Assembly: GCA_014526335.1 (NCBI GenBank)
Contig: JACTAT010000002.1
Span: 5,045,832 to 5,109,831 of the forward strand
Source of the DNA: Chrysaora quinquecirrha
Taxonomy: Eukaryota > Cnidaria > Scyphozoa > Semaeostomeae > Pelagiidae
Direction: 5' to 3'
Length of the DNA: 64,000 nucleotides
Part shown: positions 1 to 11,763 of the stretch, in pieces
How the letters are laid out: every line of letters begins with the position of its first letter
Position numbering within the stretch: the stretch's first letter is position 1
Translations under genes and position numbers: made by a program
Notes under the pieces: model-generated
What the model was told of the DNA's origin: nothing
What the model saw: the letters and a program-made list of their open reading frames with translations, nothing else
Databases searched by the model: none

Positions 1-81
1 AAAAACATGTTTTGCAATGCGACCAAATGGTCAAATTCTAGATGCTAAACCAACAATGTCTGCTCGATTGGCCAGGGTTTT
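1..81 (+). repeat. CAAACATTG-family inverted-repeat element, right end (partial)
   Basis: The segment contains TTTTGCAATGCGACC, a CAACAATGT core and the terminus ATTGGCCAGGGTTTTA. It matches the right ends of the elements arrayed at 36734-38248. The left part is outside the window. It sits in the TRPM intron beyond the 125 donor. Confidence 0.6.
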
Positions 82-124
82 AAAGTCCTTCGTTTGGAAT
101 GTCAAGTCGCATCAAGCCACTTAC

Positions 125-2653
125 CCTTGATATCAAATATTTGGAGTTGTCGACTTGACCCCATGGTGCTATTCCGATACAGTTGATTTTACCAGATTTC
201 ATGCCAATTTGTGTTCGGCTAGCCACAGCTTCACCCACATGTTGCATCACACCGGTGCTTGTTCCTCCTGCCAAAACAAAAAGAGATGACTGCCTGGGGT
301 GGAAAAGGTTGCAGATTTAACGTGTATATATTATATGTTGTGTCTATAGTCTTTGCATCGCACAGAACTTCAGGATAGCAAAAAAAAGCGGAAGCATCTT
401 TGGACGTACTGCACCAAGAAGCTTTTTTATTGTGACACTGCTCATGTCTCATGTTAGGTAGATATAAAGTAGCTATATATAAACGGGGAAGAAATGGAAG
501 GAAACAAGTTTTTTTTCTTAAGCAACTCTCCTCTCGACTCTTAAACTCGCAGGTTGCCACAAAAAATAAAAAACTAGAGAAAGCTATTTTCAAAGCGGGT
601 TCAGAAGAGGGGGACTTAATTACGTCGATCCTTTGCAGCGACTTCTTATGAAGCCCAAAAATCTAGACTCCCAAAAGTTGTCATTTGTTTTGTGAACTGC
701 TAGAGAAGCGACAATTTCTCCGGAGGAGTGGGTAGATGAATCTTGCCAGAAATACACTAAAAAATGCTCTCGTATCCCTGCGAAATTAAGGTAGCCTCAA
801 ATCCAAGTTGTAAAAGAAAGACCATGGTCTTTTTTCTATTCAAGGCTGTTGCATGAAAGTTTCAACATTATTAAAATTTAGAAGTGAAATTAGAAGTTAA
901 AGACGCATAGGTGCGACATCAAACACATTATTGCTACATTTTGCACTTCATTTTACAGTCATTGTACAATAGCGTCATAGAATTATAGAAGTTAAAACAA
1001 TGAGTTTCACCTGTGATAATCCAAGCATCAGTAGAAACAGCAACTTTGATAAGACCCTTGCTGAAAGCTTCTTTCAATCTTTGTCCCATTTGGAAGCTTT
1101 TTGCTCCACCAGTAACAGATATTAACCAGATTTGGCACTTTTAGACCCCATCGTGTTGTAAGTAACTTTAGCAATGATAAAGCTTCACTGTCGTGAGACA
1201 CTCTGATGTACTGTATAAAAACACAATGATTTATTGCATTAAATGTTGATTTTAAAGCATGTCTCACAACAACACCACCTCTTTCCTCAAATAATTTATA
1301 ATTATCAGTTTTATTAAGAAGGCCTTACAGGTTTTCTTGAGCTTGGATCCTCAGCAAACTCCATTTCTCCAAATGTATCAGTTGGAATTCTCCTTGTGCA
1401 TTGTTCTGAGATCCATGTTGCAGATGGATCTGTATTTATTACTGTTCCTTTTAACATATGACCATCACGAGGCAATCCACAATGACAGAATCTAAGGTAT
1501 AAGAATTTGTCTTTAACCAAATCTTTGCACTTCATATAAATCAGTCAAGAATGAAAACATAGTTCATAAAACAATTTCAATTGACTGACAAACAATGTTT
1601 GGTAAGAGACATGCAGTAAGCTTCCCTAACCCTTCCTAGCCCTAACCATTGCATTATTTAATCTCATGGATGACATTTTCATACTCTAATGGTCTATGAT
1701 TTCAACTCTGATAGATTAGCAATTCAACAAACGAGAGACAGCAAAGAGGTTATACACCTGACCCAAATGTGATAATCAATCACTGCAAGAAAGTCTTCTT
1801 GTCCCTGGTTGCAAGGTGCAGTGACATGGTTTTCAAGCACCTTAGTTAAGTCACTGCAAAATGGATTGAGCAATTTGTGCAAATTTTGACAACTGTTGAT
1901 AGCTTACCCAGGCTTTGAAGCTTTTTCGATAAATTTGAAGCATTCTCTCTTGAAAAATGTGTGACTTATCCAGTCTCCTTTCTGGGCCTGAAAGAGATCA
2001 AAATATTTGAAGATCAGGAAAGCAGAGAGTTCAAATAATTTTAACTTAATTTTGGAGGGGTATGAAAACTAGGATTTACTGACAATAACAAAATATAGAG
2101 TGAGACACATTGGTCAAAAGGCACACTCATTTGGGGGTGTGGAGCATACTCCCAAAGAATTTTTTAAAAGTAAAGGTTGCTAGAATATCTCTTATAGCAA
2201 GGATGATGCCAGTTGCATTAAGCAGACCAAGGCAAAGAACTGCAGAGTAGGACATTTTGCACACCCAAGTTTGTCTATTAATTAAAAACAATAGAATAAC
2301 AATAGAATAGAACAATAGAAATGGGCTCTTGCGCAGAAGATCTCATTGAAACCAGCTATACTCTGCAAATGGGTGTTTACTGGTGGTTAACTAGGGGGTC
2401 TTACTTCCCCTTACCTCCCTCCGGGGAACACATGTTTCTTGAAACATTGACACAACAGTATATTGACAACTACTTGCCTTCGTAGGGCCCCAGTGCCCTG
2501 AAGAAGCAATTGATTCTTTTGATCTTCTTCTGGTTGGTTTGCTGACGTTAAAAGATGACTTCTTCATGATTGTTACAGTGTGAGTTGCTGCACCAATATC
2601 CAGATTTGTGACTTTATTTGTTTTCATCTCCGTTGACACATCCCCAGATTCAC
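125..2653 (-). CDS. TRPM-family cation channel, N-terminal region (partial, continues off left edge)
   Basis: Five minus-strand exons are visible in transcript order: 2653-2478, 1987-1908, 1491-1329, 1210-1011 and 267-125. Joined, they encode the cytosolic N-terminus of a TRPM channel (melastatin homology region, SLOG-like nucleotide-binding fold). Signatures are WISHTFFKREC, the FCHCG cysteine motif, PTDTFGEMEF, a PNLVISVTGGAK-type loop, AWIITGGTSTGVMQHVGEAV and IGIAPWG. Splice phases agree at every junction. The pore and the 5' start are not in the window, so the subtype (TRPM2-, 3- or 8-like) cannot be fixed. Exon 1210-1011 carries one extra A near 1121-1125; removing it restores both the family sequence and the splice phase. 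The 2478 donor is GC rather than GT. TRPM proteins are plasma-membrane Ca2+-permeable channels; that role is inherited from the family. Confidence 0.88.
268..1010 (-). other. TRPM intron, no recognised content
   Basis: This intron lies between two TRPM exons, with donor GTGAAA at 1010 and acceptor TTGGCAG ending at 268. I see no repeat family or open frame of substance in it; short open frames here have no coding character. Confidence 0.6.
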
Positions 2654-2731
2654 CTGCAATAGGAATTTCATAAAACATACAATGCAATGGAGAATCATGA
2701 TTTAAAATTTTGAACCTTGATTTTTCTGGTA

Positions 2732-2905
2732 CACATTTTTTTATATAAGAAACCTAGCTCAAGCCTCACAAGTAAAAGTTGCTTAAATTTCCTATTGCTT
2801 TCTATTGTTTTAAGAAACAAAAGAACAAAAGAATCTATTGTAATTTGCCAAAAATCTTACTAGAGGGTTTCTTATAAAGGGGTTTCTTATAAAAAAGAAA
2901 ACGTG
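2732..2905 (+). mobile_element. Short Tc1-like MITE (TA-CAC...GTG-TA)
   Basis: The ends read TA|CACATTTTTTTATATAAG and CTTATAAAAAAGAAAACGTG|TA. That gives a TA target duplication with imperfect terminal inverted repeats. It is related to the elements at 41695-42474. It lies just upstream of the first visible TRPM exon, probably in an intron. Confidence 0.55.
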
Positions 2906-3849
2906 TACCCTGGAAGTGACGGAAAGCCCTATTTTACAATGTTTCGGTTTCAGCTTTCACATATTTGACTGTTTGTTTGTCATGATACTAAAACGATAGT
3001 TAAAAGCCAATTACCTAGGCCGTTTTGGCGTTCTACTAGGCCCGAACAGATAGGCTGATCAATTATTTACAATCTGTTAGTCTTGCAATTGAAAAGTAGA
3101 AAAGAAGGCTTTGCTTATAAAACCTTGATCAAACACAAAAGTACTTACCAAAAAAATACAAAGTTTAACGTGTTTAAAACTAACTCTGTCAACGCATTTA
3201 TGAACATCTTTGTATTATGTGTTTATCTAATTTTAGTCGAACAAACAGCTTCGATTGTTTGAACTGACCTGCCGAGTGTATGAAGAAGAGATTCTTGACA
3301 TTTTAGGCAGCAAAGCTAAGCCCAGACGAAATCAATGGTTTAAAAATAGGCCCATCTGAATCCCCAAATTTCTTTGTTGGTTTTATTGAACGAAAAGGAA
3401 ATCAAGCCGATGAATATATTTATTTTTTCTTTGATTTTATTGAATCCTCGTGAGTTTCTCTCATTTTCTGTACATTGAAAATCGCGTTGCTTTGCCAACA
3501 GTTTGCATTTGCAATCAACACTTCAGGAAGGCCATTGTTCGCCATTGTGCCACCTGCGATCATAATTCATTCGAAAACAAAACAAAATTCAAAAGAACCG
3601 CGGGAGAAGAATTGCTGCGCGGGAGGCAGAGCAATTCTGGGAAGGCGGGAAAAAGGATAAAAATCCTTCTGATTCCGGAGTTCCGCGGACTTCGGTCTCT
3701 CCGAGGTCGGTCAAGGGCGATTTCAAGGGGATTTTAAGGCATTTCCACAAATATCGTTTCAGAAAACTTATCAATTCAATGCACGCTTTTAAAAAAAACT
3801 GTCATTTCTTTCGGACCGATTTTGCAATAGCACCACTACAGAGGGCGGT

Positions 3850-4120
3850 CCATTAATAAGCAGTCAAGTCAGAACTAATATTCTAAATTGTACGTTACTA
3901 ACCCGTTACTTACGCATGTATCAAATCTTTCCTTAAGTAGTTTCAAGCTTTGCTTACATACAAATGTCTCTACATATAATAATCATGACATTTAATGTGC
4001 AGTTAAAAAGGAACTACTAATTAAGTAACTTCTGGTACCACAATTTTACCAAAAGAGGTCCAAAAAGGAACTTTTTGAACAAGACCTTGAGCTATTTTCT
4101 TAACAAAATAAAAAGCATGT
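3850..4120 (+). repeat. Diverged copy of the 42200-42420 repeat
   Basis: Phrases such as AAATTGTACGTTA, GCATGTATC, AGCTTTGCT and GAGGTCCAAAAA recur in the same order at about 42215-42380. No complete termini are seen here. The surrounding stretch 2906-5100 otherwise shows no gene; small open frames at 3450-3737 and 4648-4902 have no recognisable sequence. Confidence 0.45.
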
Positions 4121-5129
4121 AGGGCTTATTATATTAAGTAATGAAATTAATACTTATGCTATATATATATTTTGAATCTATAGACTCGCTCTTTAACAAT
4201 TTGGAAATTTTAGAGATTTATGCTTATACTCTTTTTTGTTATAAGAACCAGGAAATTTGAGGCTGGCTGTTCTTAAATTTTTGCCTTTTTTGAGCCTGAA
4301 ATGTTCTTAATCTGTTCTTAATTCCTTTACTGAGACATCTAGATTTTGTCAGTGAATGTCTTTAGTGGTAATAGGGTTGTGTAAAAATGGAGCATGCTTG
4401 TCCAATTCACTGTTTGCTTGCTTTTTACGTTGTCTGACTGTCGTACTTTCATATTAAGCTGATATTCTCAGGGCTTATGAAAATGCCCAGCCTCGGTTTG
4501 TTCTTATTTTGTTCTTAAAATCTGGGCAAAATCCAGGCTCGTGTTCTCATAAAATTGCTCTTATAGAAAGATTCATAATCATCCAAATTCAACAAGTCTG
4601 GTTATCTCCCAGTTCTACCTCAGTATTTTGCCTCAGAAAACATAAACATGTGCGTATATTGCGAACGTAAAGAACTTTCCCAAATTTACTATACCAGTCC
4701 CACCAGACGGACGGAGCACCAAAGCGAATTGACAGCCTGCCTGACCTCATTTCAACAAGAGAATATAGATTTTAACCCTATCAACCCCACAAATGCATCC
4801 GAGTTCCAAGAATTTTCCAAGAAAAAGTTCCGCTCATGTTTTCAGCGCGTTTTTCTGAAACAATTTACATTTTATAGCAAATTTTGCCCAACCAATCAAT
4901 GAACCAACCTACGTAGTTTTCTTCAAGCTTCTCTCAACTCGAACTTTCTGCAATTCTAATTCTTTTGGTTCGAGTTTTGAGGGTTCTATTTAATATAATG
5001 CATGCATATGTCGCGTATTTTCGGCACCAAGTAAAGAGGGCACGGCGTCAGTCGCCCCCAAATTATCGCAAATATAGGTTTTGTATATGGGCTAAGTACG
5101 ATGTTAAAACGTCGCACGTAAAGGGACAG

Positions 5130-5330
5130 GAAAATATCCCTTTGGTCGAGAATGGATGATGGAAATCGATACACGGGACTCATAGCAAGTTCCACAAGTT
5201 GCCTTGATGTTTTTCTGCACAGGAAAGTATCCCTTTGGTCGAGAATGTATCCAGTAAAATCATGGAAATGGAGGGTTTTTTAACGTGCATTCTACGCAAG
5301 TCCCACAAGTTGCCTTGATGTTGTTATATT
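5130..5330 (+). repeat. Local duplication of about 90-100 bp
   Basis: TATCCCTTTGGTCGAGAATG occurs at about 5136 and 5228. A CAAGT(T/C)CCACAAGTTGCC block follows each, at about 5187 and 5297. The second copy is interrupted by the left end of the element starting at 5271. Confidence 0.6.
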
Positions 5331-5538
5331 TTTGCATCATAGTTAGATTTTGCATATTCCAATCACGAAATGGCCATCTAGACCCATGAAATTTAAAAAC
5401 TTTCTCGGAGAGCATGCTTATACCCCTAACTGAGTGCAATGGGTTATATTTACGTCAACCTTCGTGAATTCTACTTTCTTCAACTATTGGACTATAAGGA
5501 TAGTGTGCAGTTCTAAATTTTTCTTAAAATAAACCCTG
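5271..5538 (-). mobile_element. hAT-like MITE, inverted diverged copy of the 24844-25210 element
   Basis: The ends read GAGGGTTTTTTAACGTGCA and AATTTTTCTTAAAATAAACCCTG. The interior, including ACGTCAACCTTCGTGAATTC and GATAGTGTGCAGTTCTAAAT, is the reverse complement of the copy at 24844-25210. No clear target duplication remains. Confidence 0.6.
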
Positions 5539-5745
5539 TTGATAATACAAGTGTTTGAACTTGCATACAAAACTAGCTACTCATTTATCGACAGAAAAAC
5601 ACATTTTAGAACTTGCAAATGCGCAAATAGATAATACTTCTCTTACGTCGCTAAATCTTAGTCACTAATTCAAGAAGCTGAACGAAATGCCATCAAAATT
5701 GACTTATTTCTCTGTTAAGATGGAAGATCTTCTGTACTTTTACCT

Positions 5746-8665
5746 TTACCCCTGTTTATGAATAGCGGAATAGAGTTGCTTGATTGAAGAATACAACCCA
5801 ATTGTTCCAAATACGGTGCCTATAAATATGATGAGAATTTCCACCATTTTCTGCAAAATAGATAACTGTTTCCATTTCAGTTTCAAATGAAACAAACAAG
5901 GCAGTACGAAAACGAGAAGAGTTCCAAGAATCGAGCCAAGAACGCCAATCAATGGGCCAAAATATGGGACAACGATAGCGATAGCCAAGGCTAGGCCAAT
6001 TAGAAAGATCCTTGACAGCAGTATCCATAAGGAATGGTACTTTCCGTTTCTCTCAAATTTTGGATGTTTGTTTTGATCGTAACGGAATCGAATGCGTCGC
6101 AAACGACGAAGAAATACAAAGGAAATCCGAAAAGAGCGTAAACAGCAACAACAACATTTACCAAAACGCTGACGGCGTAGGAAATTCTGATGACGTTATC
6201 GGTGACTAACACATTCACTGAGCTGCCGAATGTCAACGCTCCAAGTAGGCCGTATATGACCTTGATCAGCGTCGATATTCCCATTGAGAAATGCACGGCT
6301 TTGTTGATGCTGGCTGGGTTTCTCATTGAGCCCTCGATTTGGGGCAGCGTCGCGTGGATGATTAACGTATATAGCCACATGCTTAACGCGAATGTGAAAT
6401 AATTCCAATCGAATAGAGTTATGGTTGGTAGATTGGGCTTCCAAGAATCGCTGTCTTTAATGAAAATGGCAATAGTGGCTAGGGCTCCTGTGAACAGTGC
6501 TATTACAGTTATCATGCTCATGTAGGCAACTTGGGATAACTTTCTAACAAACAAAGTTGGTAAGACGAGCAATGAGAATGTAGCCATCATTGCCAATTTA
6601 GAAAGCGGTACATAGAGGAAAAGTATCGCGAACATCGCGTTTCCAAGAAGAACGAAAGTGACAACTCCAGATGTAAACAAATGCGTTATTAGTAGAAGAT
6701 TCATCAGTTTTGATGCCTTTGATCCAAATGCGGCATTCGCGATGTCAACATAATCGCCACGAACACGCTTGCGTAGCTTGCTTTTCGGAGACACCTCGTA
6801 CATTGAGTCGACCATAAGGACCGATGTTATGTCTGCAAGCAAGGCTGTCAATAAAAACGCAATTATTGTCATGTAACCACTCTTCGCCATAAAGTAAGGC
6901 ATTGCAAATAGACTTGTACCGATCATATATGGGATCAAATTGAATATCACCAGACCCAGAGATGCACCGCGGTCATCTGATACCTTTTCAATCAACGAAA
7001 CAACAACAGACGTCGACCCATACAAAGATCTTCTGGCCATACTCTGAGCTATACTCTGCTGTGCCATGTGATCATAAGACTGTCTTACAGTGGAGTAAGA
7101 AGATACCAGCAGCGATGGAAGAAATAAAGATGCTTGGAAGTCAGTCATAGTAGATGAATGATAATCACTGAATTTGTCGACCTCAGAGTGTCCAAGTCGA
7201 CGCTCGTGTTCGTGTGTGTCGGTTATCGTTACAGAGCCTTCCGTGTAGGAATGTGAAGACACTGTTGACTTTATAAGGCTGGTCTTCTCAGTGCTTTCTG
7301 TAGATAACTCCAAACTTCGTCCCTCGACATGGCTTCCTTCATCGTCATTTTCGTCGTCATCATAATCATCATCATCATTGCATTCGATCAACAGGACTCG
7401 TCCTTCTTCTATGGTGGGCAATGGGTGAGTGATATGAGCCTGATGGTCAATTTCGTAGTCTCTTTTAAAAAGAAATAAATTCGAATCATTCAACAATAGT
7501 CAATAGAAGAAGCGATGTTAGTTCTTCTACCGTCTTCTATTCAAAAAAAATTTATACGTAATTCTTAACAGTTTTTCGTAAAAGTTATAGCTACGCGCAC
7601 TAGTGGACAAGCACCGAATAGGTTTTTTTCTAACCCTTCAAAATCAGAGTAGTGAAAATTTCAATGACACTTAAATGATTTCTTCCAATCAAGGCTGCGA
7701 TATGACTTTCGCGAGTTTTCGGTTATCTTAGAAACTCCAACCGTAGCAAAGTAGCGCAGTTCTGGCTATGTCCGTGACTTTCCCATCCAGGTTGTTTGTT
7801 GTTTCATTTTGCCGGGTACCCATGTCCCTTCAATCCTTCCTCTCCTTGCACAACAGCAACAACCTGCTTGGCCACAGGGAGACAGGGAAGAGACAGAGAC
7901 AACTTTTACAAAGCAAAACTACCACAACTAAGTTTTATTTTCAATCTGTGATTTTGAATGATTTTGATAAGACGAAAACTATCGCTAGCATTGCTGACTC
8001 GAGATCGGTGTGTTCTTCGTAATTTACCTTCAGACATAGCTGACGGTGAACGCCCAGCAACCTTTAATTTCGTTAATTTTGTTTTGTCCTTTGATTATGC
8101 TTAATGTTTATTACCGAAATGACGAATAAAGAAAGTTTCCAAATAATTTTCCGCAAAACCAGTTTAAACCAGTTTCAAACCAGTTCTAAAACTAATTACA
8201 ATTGATGGCAATTGTTGGTCTTAGTCAGACCAAGACGCGAAGCAATGGACCGAATAATGACGACCTTGCACGTTTTAGGGCTACGAGCCACGAAATGTCT
8301 GGTTTTTGCACTGCTCTAAACTGAAAATATGCCATTAAGGTTTTTAGCTAGAAAGATTTATAGCAGAAGGTTTTAAGTACCAAGTACATTACTTAATGCA
8401 TTAAACCCAATCAATTCTAACGAAGTTTACTGGTATTTAAATCCTACGTATTAAGCAAAAACAGATAGTTTAAGTGGAGAGATCTACACAAATAAAACAA
8501 TGTCTAAGTAAACGACATGAAAGATTATAATAAACAATGATAAATAACACACCTAGTGATGTCTTTTTTAGATTCATCTTCGTGGTCTTTTTGATAGAAA
8601 AATGTCTGATGTTCGCCGAGGTTTTTCATGGGAAATATCTTGACATCGTCCATTTTGTCCATCAT
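5746..8665 (-). CDS. AAAP-family amino-acid transporter, paralogue A
   Basis: There are two exons: 8665-8553 (ATG at 8665; phase 2; donor GTGTGT) and 7461-5746 (acceptor AAAAG; stop TAA at 5748-5746). The predicted product is about 609 residues once one missing base is allowed for. A long cytosolic N-terminus carries an acidic Asp run and the block SYSTVRQSYDHMA. About ten hydrophobic membrane segments follow, of the amino acid/auxin permease type, beginning near LGLVIFNLIPYMIGTSLFAM and including LPQIEGSM. The family moves neutral amino acids by H+ or Na+ coupling across plasma or lysosomal membranes; substrate and membrane are unknown here. The frame breaks near 6078-6082 after VVCDAFDSVT, then resumes with KHPKFERNGKYHSLWILL, which aligns with paralogue B. 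A one-base deletion explains it. Confidence 0.85.
7500..8550 (-). other. Intron 1 of transporter A
   Basis: This interval separates the short first coding exon from the main exon. No recognised repeat or gene is seen in it. A plus-strand open frame at 7768-8022 has no family signature. Confidence 0.6.
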
Positions 8666-8951
8666 TATTTCACCCTCGAAGACACAACACAAACGACAAA
8701 CTAATAACTGTTTTGATGAACTAATCAAGCAGACAATGACTAAAATTTCTCTTTTCAAACACGAGGAACAGGAAAGTTCGCTACTTTGACTTCGTCCAAA
8801 ACAAGAAAACATAGCAATGCTGTCGCAATGTGCGAAGGATGGCGGTACAACGCTTACCAAAGAGTGTTTGCAAGAATTTGCAACAATGAAACAATAATTT
8901 CACAAATGAATCCATGTCCAGCAGTGCAACAGCTGCAGCATGATTATATGT
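8666..8951 (-). promoter_or_regulatory. Upstream region of transporter A (no core motif found)
   Basis: The sequence immediately 5' of the ATG at 8665 is open on the minus strand as far as about 8860, but that extension has no family match. It ends where the repeat element starting at 8952 begins. I identify no TATA box or other defined site. Confidence 0.3.
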
Positions 8952-10287
8952 CAGGCGCGGATCCAGGGTGCTAAGGGTGCTTGAGCACCCGTCGAAATAT
9001 CGTAGGAAAAATTATGATTTCGTCATATTTGGTAATGCACTAGCGAACCCGAAGCGTTGTCAACCTTAAATTGCGATCGGTTCTCGTTTGAAAGCCAACA
9101 CTACAAAATTTTAATCACGACTCCTGTTGTCGCTGTTTTCAATCAAGCACATTCTATTGACCAAATCTCACTCAGAATAAAACAGTAAACCAATCATGTG
9201 AGAGTATTTCACGAATCGAACCAATGAGGGCATCGCATATCGTTCTGCAAAAATTGAGCGCGAGCACCCCCAGGTCCGTGAATTTTCATATGCCACAGGA
9301 GAGAAAGCCAATCAAAACCAATTTCCAGGAGTGCTCGGCTTTGGCGGGAGCACCCATGGAATTTGAACATTTAACTAGATAACCAATCAGAGTCAAGTTT
9401 TATTCACTTCACCAATGATGGTTTGTCTTTTCACGGGTGCTCAACTTTGGCGGGAGCACCCACAGGATCATACTGCTCTCATACGACGGTGTTTCACAAT
9501 CAGTTCAGTTCAGCACTTCAAAATGGCGGTCAATCTGTTGAGGGACGTGCTAACGGTTCTCTCTGATAAAGGAATGATTGAAGAAAAGAAAGTTGAACTG
9601 TTAAATGATTTGAAATCTAATTGTTTAACATCAATTTAACGGCATTGAAAAGAAGCTTTCATTGTGTGAGATCTCCAGGCTTCAGTTCCCAAAGAGCCAG
9701 TTGCCAAGAGGCAAGAGCGGGGAAACAACAACCAGTGAGGTGAGAAAGTAGGCAGTGATAGACCCATAGATATATGCTCCTTGGCATGATACTGATTCAT
9801 TACATTATTCTAGGGTGAGTTTGGATGGGATAATTCCAGAGGTAGGGTAGAGTCTACTAACTAGGCCTGTGGCCATCCAGGCAGGGGGCAGCAAGCAAGC
9901 TAATGGCCTAATGGGCCTAAGTTTCTAATCTATTGAAGCCTTACCTCCGCTAAGGTAGCTAGTCTGACAGACTGCCTAGGTGCACAACAGTCTATTAATA
10001 TAAAAGTTAAACTTAATAAGAATCTTGACAGTTTGATCACTGTTTGAAGTGCTGAACTGTATGACATACATCATACATGTGCTATCGACAACACATCCGC
10101 TCGAATTTCAATGTTGCTGCTGGGAAAGGCTCAAATCTTGGTCTTTAAAAGGGCGTTGGCCAACAATAAAAGTTTGAAAATGGGCGTTTCCCCAAAGTTT
10201 GAAGGGCGTGGTCCCAAAAATTTTCTGGGGGCAACGCCCCCAGACCCCCTTCAGCACCCCTCGGCAAAAACCCTGGATCCGCCCCTG
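8952..10287 (+). mobile_element. Terminal-inverted-repeat element, CAGGxGCGGATCCAGGGT ends
   Basis: The left end CAGGCGCGGATCCAGGGT and the right end ACCCTGGATCCGCCCCTG are inverted repeats about 1.3 kb apart. Such CAGGGGCGGAT ends are typical of hAT-type elements. No matching 8-bp duplication is visible, so this may be two insertions. Internally the GAGCACCC motif recurs at about 8976, 9256, 9350 and 9460. A short frame starts MAVNLLRDVLTVLSDKG (ATG about 9523, stop about 9637). No transposase is recognised. Confidence 0.5.
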
Positions 10288-11208
10288 AGTATTCGTACTC
10301 AACATAAGGTGATGGGAGCCACGTATTAGTTGTAGTGACTGTAAGTCTTGGTGAATAGAATGCGTATAGAAGGATTCAAGGGTGGAAAACAAGATGGAAG
10401 TGATGTATGAATAGAAATTATAAGGGACGATTCATCAGCTGTCCAGCTGTACTCAGCGTTTCGAGGGATTAAAGACAGGACGCTTTGCGAGTACAGGCCC
10501 CTCAGCGCCCGTTGGATGGGCACTATCGTACTACTAGGAGATAGTTAGAGAGATTTCTTTTCCTTCCCATGCGGGAGATGGATTTCAGTATCGTTAGTTT
10601 CCGGAAATTCGAGGTTTTGTCCCTTTTTCTTGCTGAAATTATACAAGGGTTTGTTTTTGATAATTTATTTTTCGATTATTTAGGTATTGTGCAGGTCAGT
10701 GTTGTTGCTTCATTGCGAAAGAATTTATTGCGCGTAATGACCAGCGTCGCAGATATTTTGGGAAATTTTAAGGATTTTGAGCTATGAAGCCACCAGCAAA
10801 CATCGACTTACCTTAGGTGCCCTTTCTACGGATCCTGTTCCCCCGCCGCTTCATGAAGCCTCCGGCGCCTCTGTTGGCAGCCTTCTTTGTGTGTTTTTCG
10901 AAGCGTACCCTGGGTATTCGAAGCGATTCTTCTGCAAACGGCATCACCAGTTACCAGGAGACATTCCACGAATGGATCTTGGGACAAGGCAAGCAAGAAT
11001 TCTGGCGCGAAAATTTTCGGATTTCCAGACTTCCTGTTTTTTTTTAATTCATGGATTCTGTTGGTTTTGAAAGCTTTTTGTTTTCGAAATTCGGATGGCT
11101 TGGAGCTTCTGGAGAACACGCCCTAAATGATCAGTACCTGTATTTCCAATGTTCGTGCACTTAGGTGTCAAGGACGAACAAAAATGCCAAATTTTGATTA
11201 ATTGTATA

Positions 11209-11546
11209 CACTTTTTTTTAATAAGCAACTTGACTTTCGTCCAGCCCTCACGTTGCTTAACAATTTTTGTACCTACTAACCACCCCTGACTTCGCGGGTC
11301 AAAATCGTCATCTGTTAGGCCTACAACATGACTTTTGGGAGAGAGTAAGTGGAAAAATGTTAGCTAACGAACTTCAACATGCAAAACATAAGAACGAAGA
11401 ACAATTTCCTAACACAAGAAAGAGAATAAGCTTGGTTGTTTGACTTCTTAATTGCTTACAGTAATTCAATTGTGCCCTCAAGTTGCTTAATGTTAAGGTC
11501 AGTTCAGCCCTAGTTGCTTATTGAGCGGTTGCTTATTAAAAAAGTG
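11209..11546 (+). mobile_element. Tc1-like MITE, copy 1
   Basis: TA|CACTTTTTTTTAATAAGCAA on the left mirrors GTTGCTTATTAAAAAAGTG|TA on the right, so the target is TA. The interior is nearly identical to the copy at 30898-31288, which implies fairly recent activity. It lies downstream of transporter B. Confidence 0.8.
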
Positions 11547-11763
11547 TACTTAATCGTTTATTTAAATAAAGGGTATTTTACAATAAAACATTTAGTGACG
11601 GTAAGATTTGAAATTTTTTCGCATTTTTATGATTGAGTCAAATAACATGCGAAACTACAAATTCTAAGACACCCACACCGACTAAAATACGTTAAAAGAC
11701 AAGTTAAGCATGCCTGGATACATAATTGGTTATCAAGAGCCGAGATAAGAGCTATGCAATTCT

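Noticed and set aside
10777..11126. Overlapping frames in several phases, and a minus-strand basic tail (GGFMKRRGNRIRRKGT) with possible splice sites
   Set aside because: The tail resembles the end of a ribosomal or nucleolar protein, but I could not identify a family or a convincing upstream exon.
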